Position numbers and translations under genes: made by a program
Shown: piece by piece, positions 17,250 to 24,572 of the stretch
Numbering within the stretch: the stretch's first letter is position 1
How the letters are laid out: each line of letters starts with the position of its first letter
Notes under the pieces: model-generated
Seen by the model: only the letters and a program-made list of their open reading frames with translations
The model's database searches: none
Told to the model about the DNA's origin: nothing
NCBI RefSeq assembly: GCF_018325905.1
Contig: NZ_AP021901.1
Location: 6,232,001-6,296,000, forward strand
Direction of reading: 5' to 3'
Length of the DNA stretch: 64,000 bases
Source of the DNA: Pseudomonas sp. St316
GTDB lineage: Bacteria > Pseudomonadota > Gammaproteobacteria > Pseudomonadales > Pseudomonadaceae

Positions 17250-17822
17250 TTATCCACCTTGACTCCAGATACCGCCCAGGTTCTGCAACAGCGAACTGCC
17301 CACGCCCTGCTGTCCAAGATATTGGAGAATCACCGGAGCAAACTGCCCGATCATGCCGCTGTCCATGCCCAGCGCACTGAAGGCAGTGTTCAGGTCGTTG
17401 GTGTCCTTAACGTTACCCAGCAAGCCGTCGAGCAGTGCATTTTTATCCGATCCGCCACCGAGCAAACCGCCCAGGCCATTGAGCCCACCGATGGCGCTGT
17501 TGCCGGCGATCTGATCGAGGCCTGGCACGCTTTGGCTCAATTCGGAAAACTGCGGCTCGCTGAGCCGGTTCTTCGCCAATCCCAACATCGCACCGGCACC
17601 GCCGATGGCCTGTTCCGGCGTGATCTTGAGTTCCGAGCCCAGGGTATTGAGCAACCCGGCGGCTTTCGGCGCGGCGGCCACGGCGCCCTCTGCCTGCTCG
17701 CCTTGATTACCCTGCATCGCCGATACCACATTGGCCGCATCACTGAGGCTGAACTGCGCGAAGGCCGGGCCGGTTGCCAGCGTGAGCAGGCAAGACAGTG
17801 CAAAACCGCGTGAAACCTTCAT
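17250..17822 (-). CDS. Secreted DUF2780 protein (VcgC/VcgE-like)
   Basis: 190 residues. A signal peptide (MKVSRGFALSCLLTLATGPAFA) is followed by a low-complexity Ala/Gly/Leu/Gln mature region, including a GLNGLGGLLGGGSDKNALL stretch near the middle, typical of DUF2780. The ATG at 17822 gives the clean signal peptide; a 12-residue upstream extension is unlikely. Members are periplasmic or secreted with unknown function. The gene is monocistronic and convergent with RHS protein 2. Confidence 0.85.
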   Translation of the reverse strand: MKVSRGFALSCLLTLATGPAFAQFSLSDAANVVSAMQGNQGEQAEGAVAAAPKAAGLLNTLGSELKITPEQAIGGAGAMLGLAKNRLSEPQFSELSQSVPGLDQIAGNSAIGGLNGLGGLLGGGSDKNALLDGLLGNVKDTNDLNTAFSALGMDSGMIGQFAPVILQYLGQQGVGSSLLQNLGGIWSQGG

Positions 17823-18015
17823 CCGAACACCCTCTTGAACCCTGAAAAAACCGCCCATGAGGGACGGCGCAAAATCGAGCGTTGGACTGGGGTGGACAAG
17901 GATTGTTCCACCATGCGACTGACTTCTGAATCCGATTCGTTTTCACGAAACACTGGGTGTGTTATCGCCAAGTGCGATTAAATTACGGTCAGCTGATTCC
18001 AAATCGCCATAGACA

Positions 18016-18033
18016 ACTGTCAGCACTGACAGT
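18016..18033. promoter_or_regulatory. ACTGTCA-N4-TGACAGT dyad upstream of the DUF3757 gene
   Basis: ACTGTCAGCACTGACAGT is a perfect palindrome (7+4+7, arms pair through 8 bases) about 60 bp before the DUF3757 start. The same dyad occurs at 19821-19838 upstream of the cold-shock/RHS-3 pair. Probably one regulator binds both. Confidence 0.65.
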
Positions 18034-18094
18034 AGCCCTTCCCCTGACATAGCCGCAAACATGTCGCCGATAGAAAAAATCGGGGGATAGGAAA

Positions 18095-18502
18095 ATGCGA
18101 AACTCAATGACTGGCGGCGGCGCCGGAATATTCCTGCTGATGATCGGCCATGTCCACGCCGGTGAAATAACCTGTCCGGCCGTGACGCAAATTCATCACA
18201 ACACCGAATCGGTGGAAGTTCAGGATCATCGCGAGTGGCAGAGCCAGAGCCTGGTAGAAGTAGTCAACCCAGCGCTGTGGCAATTCAAGGGGGCAGAGTT
18301 CGCGGTCCATCAACCTGACGTAGACAGCCAGGCACCGACCAGGGCGACCATTACTTGCAAGTACGGTGAGCTGAATCTCACGCTGGAATATCTCCAGGCC
18401 CAAGAACCGACATCGTTGCCGTGGGCGGATAATCGTTGCGAAAGCCCGGACACCCCTATGTGCAGACTCATCAATGCCGACTATTTCAGCTTGAGTTTCT
18501 GA
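18095..18502 (+). CDS. Secreted DUF3757 family protein
   Basis: 135 residues. Signal peptide MRNSMTGGGAGIFLLMIGHVHA, then ITCP at the mature start. Four cysteines (CPAVTQI, ITCKYG, NRCESP, PMCRLI) probably form two disulfides in the exported protein. DUF3757 members are small secreted proteins scattered in pseudomonads, often several per genome and next to polymorphic toxins; function unknown. GGATAGGA precedes the start. The dyad at 18016 suggests coregulation with the cold-shock/RHS-3 genes. Confidence 0.8.
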   Translation: MRNSMTGGGAGIFLLMIGHVHAGEITCPAVTQIHHNTESVEVQDHREWQSQSLVEVVNPALWQFKGAEFAVHQPDVDSQAPTRATITCKYGELNLTLEYLQAQEPTSLPWADNRCESPDTPMCRLINADYFSLSF

Positions 18503-18610
18503 CCCTGAAAAGCCATGGTTTTACTTGCGCCAACGAGCCTCTGTTCAAAGGCCCCTGCCCTTGGCTGATCAGGTACCGTACAGTGCGGCTACTTCCAGCA
18601 GAGCTTGCTT

Positions 18611-19186
18611 ATGAATGTAAAGATCGGCGGAGCGACCCTCGCGGTCATCCTGACAGGCATGCTCATTGCCCTGGGCGTCAACGAATGCCAGCGCGGCCCC
18701 CTGAACCCGGAGCTTGCCGATGGCATCAGCGAGGAGCAGAAGACTTGGCTGACCATCGAGCACCGCATCAAGCGCTCCGACCCGGCGCTGACCGAGGTGA
18801 GCCGTGACCAGCAAGCGCTGACCGTGCTTTACCGTCCAGGCGCCTGTGCGGATGACTGCGAGCCTTGGGTTCCACACATGCTGCGCGTTGTCGGCCACGG
18901 CCTGGCAGCGCTCAATGGCGCGCCAGGGGGCAAGCAATACACGCAAGTGACGGTCAAGGCGCGACTGCTGGCCGATGATGATGTGGAACTGGTCTACGAC
19001 ATGCAGGGTTTCGATGCGATCAAGACGCAGCAAGATGGCTACGTCACCTTCGCCAGCATGCCCCGCAGCCTGAATTTCAGCGGCGAGGCCTTGGCCCAGG
19101 CGCAAGACTATTGCCAAGGCCCTAGCGCCCAGGGTTTCTACCCTGAATTTTGTGAGCGGATCCGCAAAGCGGTAGCCCATCAATAA
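18611..19186 (+). CDS. Hypothetical membrane-anchored protein
   Basis: 191 residues from ATG 18611 (a TTG at 18605 is an alternative). One N-terminal hydrophobic segment (GATLAVILTGMLIALGV) ends in NECQRG; the cysteine is not in a proper lipobox, so a signal anchor is more likely than a lipoprotein. The remaining mature domain has paired cysteines (ACADDCEPW, and DYCQGP with EFCERI) and an alpha/beta pattern. I do not recognise the family. It follows the DUF3757 gene by 108 bp on the same strand. Confidence 0.7.
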   Translation: MNVKIGGATLAVILTGMLIALGVNECQRGPLNPELADGISEEQKTWLTIEHRIKRSDPALTEVSRDQQALTVLYRPGACADDCEPWVPHMLRVVGHGLAALNGAPGGKQYTQVTVKARLLADDDVELVYDMQGFDAIKTQQDGYVTFASMPRSLNFSGEALAQAQDYCQGPSAQGFYPEFCERIRKAVAHQ

Positions 19187-19188
19187 GC

Positions 19189-19289
19189 GTGGCGAGCGAG
19201 CTTGCTCGCGCTCGAGTGCGAAGCGCTCGCCGTCGGTATCTGAAAGCGGGAGCTGCTGCGCAGCCCAGCGGGAGCAGACCCCTCGCCAC
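19189..19289. repeat. REP-like element, GTGGCGAG variant
   Basis: Bounded by GTGGCGAG and CTCGCCAC with internal GCGGGAGC/GCGGGAGCAG pieces; a second REP family, also seen at 53322-53402. The rest of the gap up to 19369 shows nothing else. Confidence 0.7.
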
Positions 19290-19369
19290 AATGAGGGCGG
19301 TGTTCCTGCCTGAATACTCACGACCAAAAATCCCACAATTACTTGGGAAATCACCCGCAACTTCTAACC

Positions 19370-19399
19370 TTGCACCGCTCTACAGGCGATGCCTATAGT
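19370..19399 (+). promoter_or_regulatory. Predicted promoter of the DUF3077-like gene
   Basis: TTGCAC at 19370-19375 and TATAGT at 19394-19399 with an 18-bp spacer, about 90 bp before the start codon, directly in front of a strong hairpin. Confidence 0.5.
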
Positions 19400-19403
19400 T
19401 CGT

Positions 19404-19428
19404 CCCGGTCGTCCAGTGGACGACCCGG
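19404..19428 (+). promoter_or_regulatory. 5' leader hairpin (GGTCGTCC-AGT-GGACGACC)
   Basis: A perfect 8-bp stem with a 3-nt loop (19407-19425), extendable with flanking CCC/GGG, would lie at the very 5' end of the transcript. A T-run (TTTTTT near 19460) follows 30 nt later. It could stabilise the mRNA, act in attenuation, or be an operator; nothing decides between these. Confidence 0.45.
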
Positions 19429-19487
19429 GTTTGGCGACTCGGAAAACTACGGTCAGAACTCCTTTTTTAATCCATGAGGCTCTAGCC

Positions 19488-19760
19488 ATGAACCGATACA
19501 TGCCCCTCACCGGCGTCGACTGCACCCCCGCCGCCCTGCTCATCGATACCCAAGCCCCCCTCGACGTCCTCCACGAAACCGCCGCCTACCGCATCCGCGC
19601 CGTGACCCAACTGTTGGAAAACATCGCCTTTCGCGAAGAGCTCAGTTCCGACGCCGTCGTCCTCCACGATTTCGCCCTGCTCCTGGCAATTCCGTTACGC
19701 GATGGCTGTGACGTGCTGGACGTGATCGGTCGACGGTTGCAGGCTCAAGCCATGGCATGA
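19488..19760 (+). CDS. Small DUF3077-like protein
   Basis: 90 residues from ATG 19488. The pattern (PLDVLHETAAYRIRAVTQLLENIAF, then a helix ending LLLAIPLRDGCDVLDVIGRRL) is like the small Pseudomonas DUF3077 proteins: two amphipathic helices, no signal peptide, no metal motif. These occur in many copies per genome and their function is unknown. It has its own promoter and a hairpin leader. Family placement is moderate. Confidence 0.65.
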   Translation: MNRYMPLTGVDCTPAALLIDTQAPLDVLHETAAYRIRAVTQLLENIAFREELSSDAVVLHDFALLLAIPLRDGCDVLDVIGRRLQAQAMA

Positions 19761-19814
19761 CTGCTGCGGCAGTCATCCAACGATCAACGCACAATCCCTT
19801 ATCTCTTCTCGGTA

Positions 19815-19844
19815 TTGCCTACTGTCAACTCTGACAGTAGGCAA
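19815..19844. promoter_or_regulatory. 12-bp inverted repeat containing ACTGTCA-N4-TGACAGT
   Basis: Perfect arms TTGCCTACTGTC and GACAGTAGGCAA with a 6-nt loop, about 105 bp before the cold-shock gene. It shares the 7+4+7 core with the dyad at 18016. It could also form a hairpin terminator for the preceding gene, but no T-run follows, which favours an operator. Confidence 0.7.
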
Positions 19845-19949
19845 CTGTCTGTGCCGGTTCTAATCTCCAGCCGAGACAACGAAAAACAAGGCTCTGGGCA
19901 AACCACAGTCCCCGTGCCTTTCTTCATTCGGGCAAGCAGGACAATAAAA

Positions 19950-20162
19950 ATGAACGACCGAATCAAAGGAACCGTTAAATGGTTTAACGATGCAAAGGGC
20001 TATGGCTTCATTACCTGCGGCAAAGGAGGCGAGGAACTGTTCGTTCATTACTCAGCGATAGCCGGCGAGGGTTATAGAACATTGAAACAGAAGCAAACGG
20101 TCTTCTTTGAAATCGAGAAGAGCGACAAAGGCATGCAAGCCACGAGAGTAACGCCGGATTAA
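19950..20162 (+). CDS. Cold-shock domain protein (CspA family)
   Basis: 70 residues, the usual length. RNA-binding motifs are visible: RNP1 GYGFI (residues 17-21, in KGYGFITC) and RNP2 LFVHYSAI (about 31-38), with the WFN aromatic at residue 11. It binds single-stranded RNA or DNA. The cysteine after RNP1 and the Tyr in VHYSAI (usually VHFSAI) are small deviations. It precedes RHS protein 3 by 26 bp on the same strand, so they are likely cotranscribed, which is an unusual pairing for a cold-shock gene. Confidence 0.93.
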   Translation: MNDRIKGTVKWFNDAKGYGFITCGKGGEELFVHYSAIAGEGYRTLKQKQTVFFEIEKSDKGMQATRVTPD

Positions 20163-20188
20163 CCATCGGTTCACGCAGGAGTCAATCC

Positions 20189-21199
20189 ATGCCGGCGAAC
20201 CGCAAAACGCTGCTCTGCCGCTACCATTACGACCCACTGGATCGCCTGGCCGATTGCATGCCATCGGCCACGGCCCGCACCCAGCGCTTCTACCTGAAAG
20301 AACGCCTGACCACCGAGATCCAAATCCAGGTACGACGATCGATTTTCCAAATGGACGACCAACTCCTGGCCAAACAACGGAGCCTGGATGGCACCGTCGA
20401 AACCACCTTGCTCGCCACCGACCAGCAACGCTCGGTATTGCACGTGCTCGATGCAACACAACCTCACCCTCTCGCCTACACACCCTACGGCCATCGCCCT
20501 GCGGAAAATGGCCTACTCAGCCTGCTCGGCTTCAACGGCGAACGGCCGGACCCGGTGACGGGGCATTATTTATTGGGTAATGGGTATCGGGCCTTCAACC
20601 CAGTGTTGATGCGGTTTAACAGTCCGGACAGTTTGAGCCCGTTTGGGAAGGGTGGACTGAATGCGTATACCTATTGCGGCGGGGATCCGCTTAATAGGCG
20701 GGATCCGACAGGACACTTCTTTTTTCCTAAAGGGTTTAACCCTCTCAAAGGGCTGAGAAATTTGTTGGGTCAAAAAAAATCCCCCAATAAAGCTGAAGCC
20801 CCCTCACCGACCAAACAGTATGCTGTGGGTTACCATGGCACTACAGATAGCAGCGCACAAAATTTGCTCAACCGCGGAGTTCTGGATGGATATGCAGGGG
20901 CCAACAGCAAACTGGAAAACTTGGTACTGGGTGAAGGATTCTACATAGCCACAGATCCCCAAGTTGCAAAGGAATACGCTCGTTCATTGCTCTCAAAAAG
21001 CGAACGAACAGTCGTACTGAAAGTATACGTAACCGATATGCCTTCAAAAGCACTCGACATTGATTATTACCGAGGCGAGGGGATAAGCGAGGGGATAAAG
21101 TCTTTCCGCCCTCATACCTATAAGGATATTTCATTTAAATATTATGGTTCTTTCAGGCGCAACCCTATGACGGCTCAAGTCCATCAGGTCCGCCAATGA
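20189..21199 (+). CDS. Short orphan RHS-core protein 3 with predicted ADP-ribosyltransferase tip
   Basis: 336 residues. The core (1-177) aligns with RHS proteins 1 and 2 but is clearly more diverged (MPANRKTLLCRYHYDPLDRL, SPFGKGGLNAYTYCGGDPLN, DPTGHF). After a linker, the tip (about 210-336) starts AVGYHGTTDSSAQNLLNRG with H216, then LGEGFYIATD with Y252 and a candidate catalytic Glu at 298 or 301 (GEGISEG). This H-Y-E layout with YHGT and GFY-A-D is that of diphtheria-toxin-like/PARP-like ADP-ribosyltransferases such as DUF3990 proteins. The enzymatic call is inference. Preceded by CAGGAG and the cold-shock gene; followed by a terminator. No immunity gene is seen. Confidence 0.82.
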   Translation: MPANRKTLLCRYHYDPLDRLADCMPSATARTQRFYLKERLTTEIQIQVRRSIFQMDDQLLAKQRSLDGTVETTLLATDQQRSVLHVLDATQPHPLAYTPYGHRPAENGLLSLLGFNGERPDPVTGHYLLGNGYRAFNPVLMRFNSPDSLSPFGKGGLNAYTYCGGDPLNRRDPTGHFFFPKGFNPLKGLRNLLGQKKSPNKAEAPSPTKQYAVGYHGTTDSSAQNLLNRGVLDGYAGANSKLENLVLGEGFYIATDPQVAKEYARSLLSKSERTVVLKVYVTDMPSKALDIDYYRGEGISEGIKSFRPHTYKDISFKYYGSFRRNPMTAQVHQVRQ

Positions 21200-21255
21200 A
21201 TAGGCTTCGGACCTTCGGTGCATGCATGCGGCGAGCAATGAAAATATCGATTAAT

Positions 21256-21287
21256 AAAAAAGGGCGACATCACTGTCGCCCTTTTTT
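21256..21287. terminator. Bidirectional intrinsic terminator
   Basis: GGGCGAC/GTCGCCC stem with an ATCACT loop, flanked by A6 and T6. It can end transcription of RHS protein 3 (+) and of fdhA (-). Confidence 0.9.
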
Positions 21288-21307
21288 CCGTCTTGCCCTT
21301 TTACCGC

Positions 21308-22507
21308 TTACGCCGCACTAAACAACTTATGCGGATCAATCACAAACTTCTTCGGCACACCCGCATCGAACTCGCCATAGCCCTTAGGCGCGTCATCCAG
21401 GCTGATCACCTGCACGCCAACAATTTCAGCAATGTTGATACGGTCCCACATGATCGCCTGCATCAGTTGGCGGTTGTACTTCATCACCGGCGTCTGGCCG
21501 GTGTGGAAGCTGTGGGATTTGGCCCAGCCCAGGCCGAAGCGGATGCTCAGGCTGCCCATTTTGGCCGCAGCATCGACGGCGCCCGGGTCTTCGGTGACGT
21601 AGAGGCCAGGAATGCCGATTTTGCCGGCCACGCGAACCACGCCCATCAACGAGTTGAGGACGGTGGCCGGGGCTTCGTGCTTGACGCCGTCGTGACCATG
21701 GCCACGGGCTTCGAAGCCTACGCAGTCAACGGCGCAATCGACTTCCGGTTCGCCCAGCAGCGCGGCAATTTGCTCGTGCAGCGGGGTGTCGGTGGACAGG
21801 TCGACGATTTCAAAGCCTTGCGCCTTGGCGTGAGCCAGACGGATGGAGTTGACGTCACCGATGATCACCACGGCAGCACCCAACAGGCGTGCGGAAGCGG
21901 CAGCCGCCAGGCCAACCGGGCCGGCACCGGCGATGTATACGGTGCTGCCAGGGCCAACGCCAGCGGTGACGGCGCCGTGGTAGCCGGTCGGCAGGATGTC
22001 GGAGAGGCAGGTCAGGTCGCGGATTTTCTCCATGGCCTTGTCACGGTCCGGCAGTTTCAGCAGGTTGAAGTCGGCATACGGCACCAGCACGTATTCGGCT
22101 TGGCCGCCGGTCCAGTCGCCCATGTCCACGTAACCGTAGGCACCACCGGCACGGGCCGGGTTGACGGTCAGGCAGACGCCGGTGTGTTGCTCTTTGCAGG
22201 AACGGCAGCGCCCGCAAGCCACGTTGAACGGCACCGACACCAAGTCGCCGATTTTCAGGTTCTCGACGTCGCTGCCCTTTTCGATCACTTCACCGGTGAT
22301 CTCATGGCCCAGGACCAGGCCCGTCTGGGCGGTGGTACGGCCGCGCACCATGTGTTGGTCGGAGCCGCAGATGTTGGTGGAGACCACGCGCAGGATGACA
22401 CCGTGCTCAATCTTCCTGCCGCGCGGGTCCTGCATTTTTGGATAGTCGATTTTCTGTACTTCGACCTTGCCGTTGCCGAGATACACGACACCACGATTAC
22501 CAGACAT
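21308..22507 (-). CDS. fdhA: Glutathione-independent formaldehyde dehydrogenase
   Basis: 399 residues, the exact length of the P. putida/P. aeruginosa enzyme. Zinc-dependent medium-chain dehydrogenase: catalytic zinc ligands in NICGSDQH (C47) and GHE, structural zinc cysteines in CGRCRSCKEQHTGVC, and the NAD site GAGPVGLAAAASARLLGA. It oxidises formaldehyde to formate with tightly bound NAD. Here it takes the formaldehyde released when dimethylglycine and sarcosine are demethylated. It lies downstream of purU and the sox genes on the same strand. Confidence 0.96.
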   Translation of the reverse strand: MSGNRGVVYLGNGKVEVQKIDYPKMQDPRGRKIEHGVILRVVSTNICGSDQHMVRGRTTAQTGLVLGHEITGEVIEKGSDVENLKIGDLVSVPFNVACGRCRSCKEQHTGVCLTVNPARAGGAYGYVDMGDWTGGQAEYVLVPYADFNLLKLPDRDKAMEKIRDLTCLSDILPTGYHGAVTAGVGPGSTVYIAGAGPVGLAAAASARLLGAAVVIIGDVNSIRLAHAKAQGFEIVDLSTDTPLHEQIAALLGEPEVDCAVDCVGFEARGHGHDGVKHEAPATVLNSLMGVVRVAGKIGIPGLYVTEDPGAVDAAAKMGSLSIRFGLGWAKSHSFHTGQTPVMKYNRQLMQAIMWDRINIAEIVGVQVISLDDAPKGYGEFDAGVPKKFVIDPHKLFSAA

Positions 22508-22614
22508 GCTTTCACCTCGCTGTTGTTTTTGTGGAACTGCGTTGCCCAGGCAGGCAGCGCGTTGATTGCTCGGGTAGTGCTTGTGTCTTGTTTCTTTGTT
22601 GTCTGGGAGGGCCT

Positions 22615-22706
22615 CATCGCGAGCAAGCTCGCTCCCACATTGGCTTTTCAGTGAAGCTGGGATCTGTACACCGGCACAAATCCTGTGGGAGCGAGCTTGC
22701 TCGCGA
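22615..22706. repeat. REPIN, reverse-then-forward orientation
   Basis: Two opposed REP arms about 42 bp apart in the purU-fdhA gap, so the two genes may be uncoupled in mRNA stability. Confidence 0.88.
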
Positions 22707-22732
22707 ATGGGCTGCGAAGCGCCCCCTAAAAT

Positions 22733-23590
22733 CTAAAGAACGACAGTGCGATTGGCGTTCAGGAACACCCGTCGCTCAATGTGATACCCCACGGCCCGGG
22801 CCAGGGTCAGCCCTTCGATGTCCCGGCCCTTGGCGATCAAATCTTCGGGATAGTGGCTGTGGTCCACCACTTCCACACCTTGGGCGATGATCGGACCTTC
22901 GTCCAGGTCGTTGTTGATGTAATGCGCCGTGGCACCGACCAGTTTCACGCCTTTGTTGTAGGCCTGGTGATACGGCTTGGCGCCCTTGAAGCCCGGCAGC
23001 AGCGAGTGGTGGATATTGATCGCCTTGCCGTCGAGCTTGCGGCACAACTCCGGCGACAGCACTTGCATGTAGCGCGCAAGGATCACCAGCTCGGCGCCGG
23101 TGTCTTCGATCACTTGCCACACCTGCCGCTCCTGGGAAGGCTTGTCGTTCGGGTCCAGGGGGAAATGGTAGTAGGGAATCTGGTGCCAGTCGGCCAGCGG
23201 CTTGAGGTCGGGGTGGTTGGACACCACGGCCACCACGTCCATCGACAACTGGCCGATGCGCTGGCGGTAGAGCAAGTCGTTGAGGCAGTGATCGGCCTTG
23301 GAGACCATGATCACCACTTTGGGCCGGTAGTTGGGCGGCGTCAGTTCGAAGACCATGCCGAAGGCTTCGGCACGCTCGGCCAGGCCGGTGCGGAAACTCT
23401 GCTCGTCAAAACCATCCGGTTGGCGAAACTCCACGCGAATGAAGAAACGCCCCGAGAGCCGGTCGTCGAAGGAGTGGTGCTCGGTGACGTAGCAGCCCTG
23501 CTCGAACAGAAAGCGGGTCACCGCGTCCACCGTGCCGAGCACGCTTGGGCAGTCGGCAGTCAAGATCCATGTGTCTGGGGCGCGGCTCAT
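22733..23590 (-). CDS. purU: Formyltetrahydrofolate deformylase
   Basis: 285 residues. N-terminal ACT domain (WILTADCPSVLGTVDAVTRFL) and C-terminal formyl-transferase-like domain with the active-site Asn-His-Asp set in NIHHSLLPGF, GATAHYI and NNDLDEGPII. It hydrolyses 10-formyl-THF to formate and THF, returning THF to sarcosine oxidase and GlyA. This is the purU copy linked to the sox operon, as in P. aeruginosa PA5420. Confidence 0.96.
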   Translation of the reverse strand: MSRAPDTWILTADCPSVLGTVDAVTRFLFEQGCYVTEHHSFDDRLSGRFFIRVEFRQPDGFDEQSFRTGLAERAEAFGMVFELTPPNYRPKVVIMVSKADHCLNDLLYRQRIGQLSMDVVAVVSNHPDLKPLADWHQIPYYHFPLDPNDKPSQERQVWQVIEDTGAELVILARYMQVLSPELCRKLDGKAINIHHSLLPGFKGAKPYHQAYNKGVKLVGATAHYINNDLDEGPIIAQGVEVVDHSHYPEDLIAKGRDIEGLTLARAVGYHIERRVFLNANRTVVL

Positions 23591-23658
23591 TACGGTGACT
23601 CCTGTTTGTTATGGATAACCCCCCGCCGGACACAAAACCTGTGGCGGAGGATTTATCT

Positions 23659-23744
23659 GTGGGAGCAAAACTTGCTCGCGATAAAAACAACGCGGGCTAT
23701 CTGGAATTCAAGCGCCCGCATCGCGAGCAAGCTTTGCTCCCACA
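23659..23744. repeat. REPIN, AAACTTGCTCGCGA subtype
   Basis: Forward and inverted arms about 40 bp apart between soxG and purU. Confidence 0.88.
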
Positions 23745-23772
23745 GTTTTGCGTCCACAAGGATTGCGGTGCT

Positions 23773-24405
23773 TCAGGCCTGCACGCTCAACCCATACTCA
23801 GCCGCGGCATCCTGCAACCACAGCCACCAGTAATCGGAGAAGCTGCGACGAATCAGCAGTTCCCAGGTGTCTTCGGCGGTGTGGCGGATCACCAGTTGCG
23901 ACTTGGCAAACACCGTGCCCACGGCCTTGCCCACCGGGAAGTTGCTTGGGTGAACATCGTAGCTGGTGGACTTCATCAGCACGTCGCGCACGTTAGGGCC
24001 GGACAGTTCGAGGATCTGCTGGCCGCCGCTGACGTTGACGATCTGGATATGCAGGTCGCCCAGGGCTTCACGCAGTTTCTGCTCGGCGGCGAATTCTTCG
24101 CCGGTCGGGACGACCAGCAACCACTCATCCGGCCCTATCCACTGCAAACTGGTCTCGCCCTTGACGATGACGCTCAGCGCGCCCGGCAACTCGATGCCCA
24201 GGGCCTTGTGAATGCCTGCGGCGAAAGCCGCATCGTGACCGTCGCCACGAATGGTCAGGTGGCCGAGCAGTTTTTTCTCGCGCACGGTCACGCCGGCGTT
24301 CTTGCGACCCTTGCCCACCAGGCTTGCGAGGTCGGCATGGTGCAGCGACGACTCGGCTTTGGCCCCAGTGGTCGGGCGTTGTTGGTAAACATTGGCGGCT
24401 GTCAT
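23773..24405 (-). CDS. soxG: Sarcosine oxidase gamma subunit
   Basis: 210 residues from ATG at 24405 (MTAANVYQQRPTTGAK); a longer frame would translate REP sequence. Single domain related to the aminomethyltransferase/YgfZ fold (SLQWIGPDEWLLV, VNVSGGQQILELSGPNVRDVL). It is the smallest folate-fold subunit of the heterotetrameric enzyme. Separated from soxA by a REPIN, yet in the same direction. Confidence 0.94.
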   Translation of the reverse strand: MTAANVYQQRPTTGAKAESSLHHADLASLVGKGRKNAGVTVREKKLLGHLTIRGDGHDAAFAAGIHKALGIELPGALSVIVKGETSLQWIGPDEWLLVVPTGEEFAAEQKLREALGDLHIQIVNVSGGQQILELSGPNVRDVLMKSTSYDVHPSNFPVGKAVGTVFAKSQLVIRHTAEDTWELLIRRSFSDYWWLWLQDAAAEYGLSVQA

Positions 24406-24462
24406 ATGGAGCACCTGTCTGAATGCTGTTGAGTCCAACGCTTGTGGTGGCTGTGAGGCCGT

Positions 24463-24528
24463 CATCGCGAGCAAGCTCGCTCCCACAAGGGTTACGCGAT
24501 CAACTGTGGGAGCGAGCTTGCTCGCGAT
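24463..24528. repeat. REPIN, compact, reverse-then-forward
   Basis: Two arms 20 bp apart between soxA and soxG. Confidence 0.87.
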
Positions 24529-24572
24529 GATGCCGGCGCGGTATCACCGGCTTCCCACAGGACCTCAAGCCA

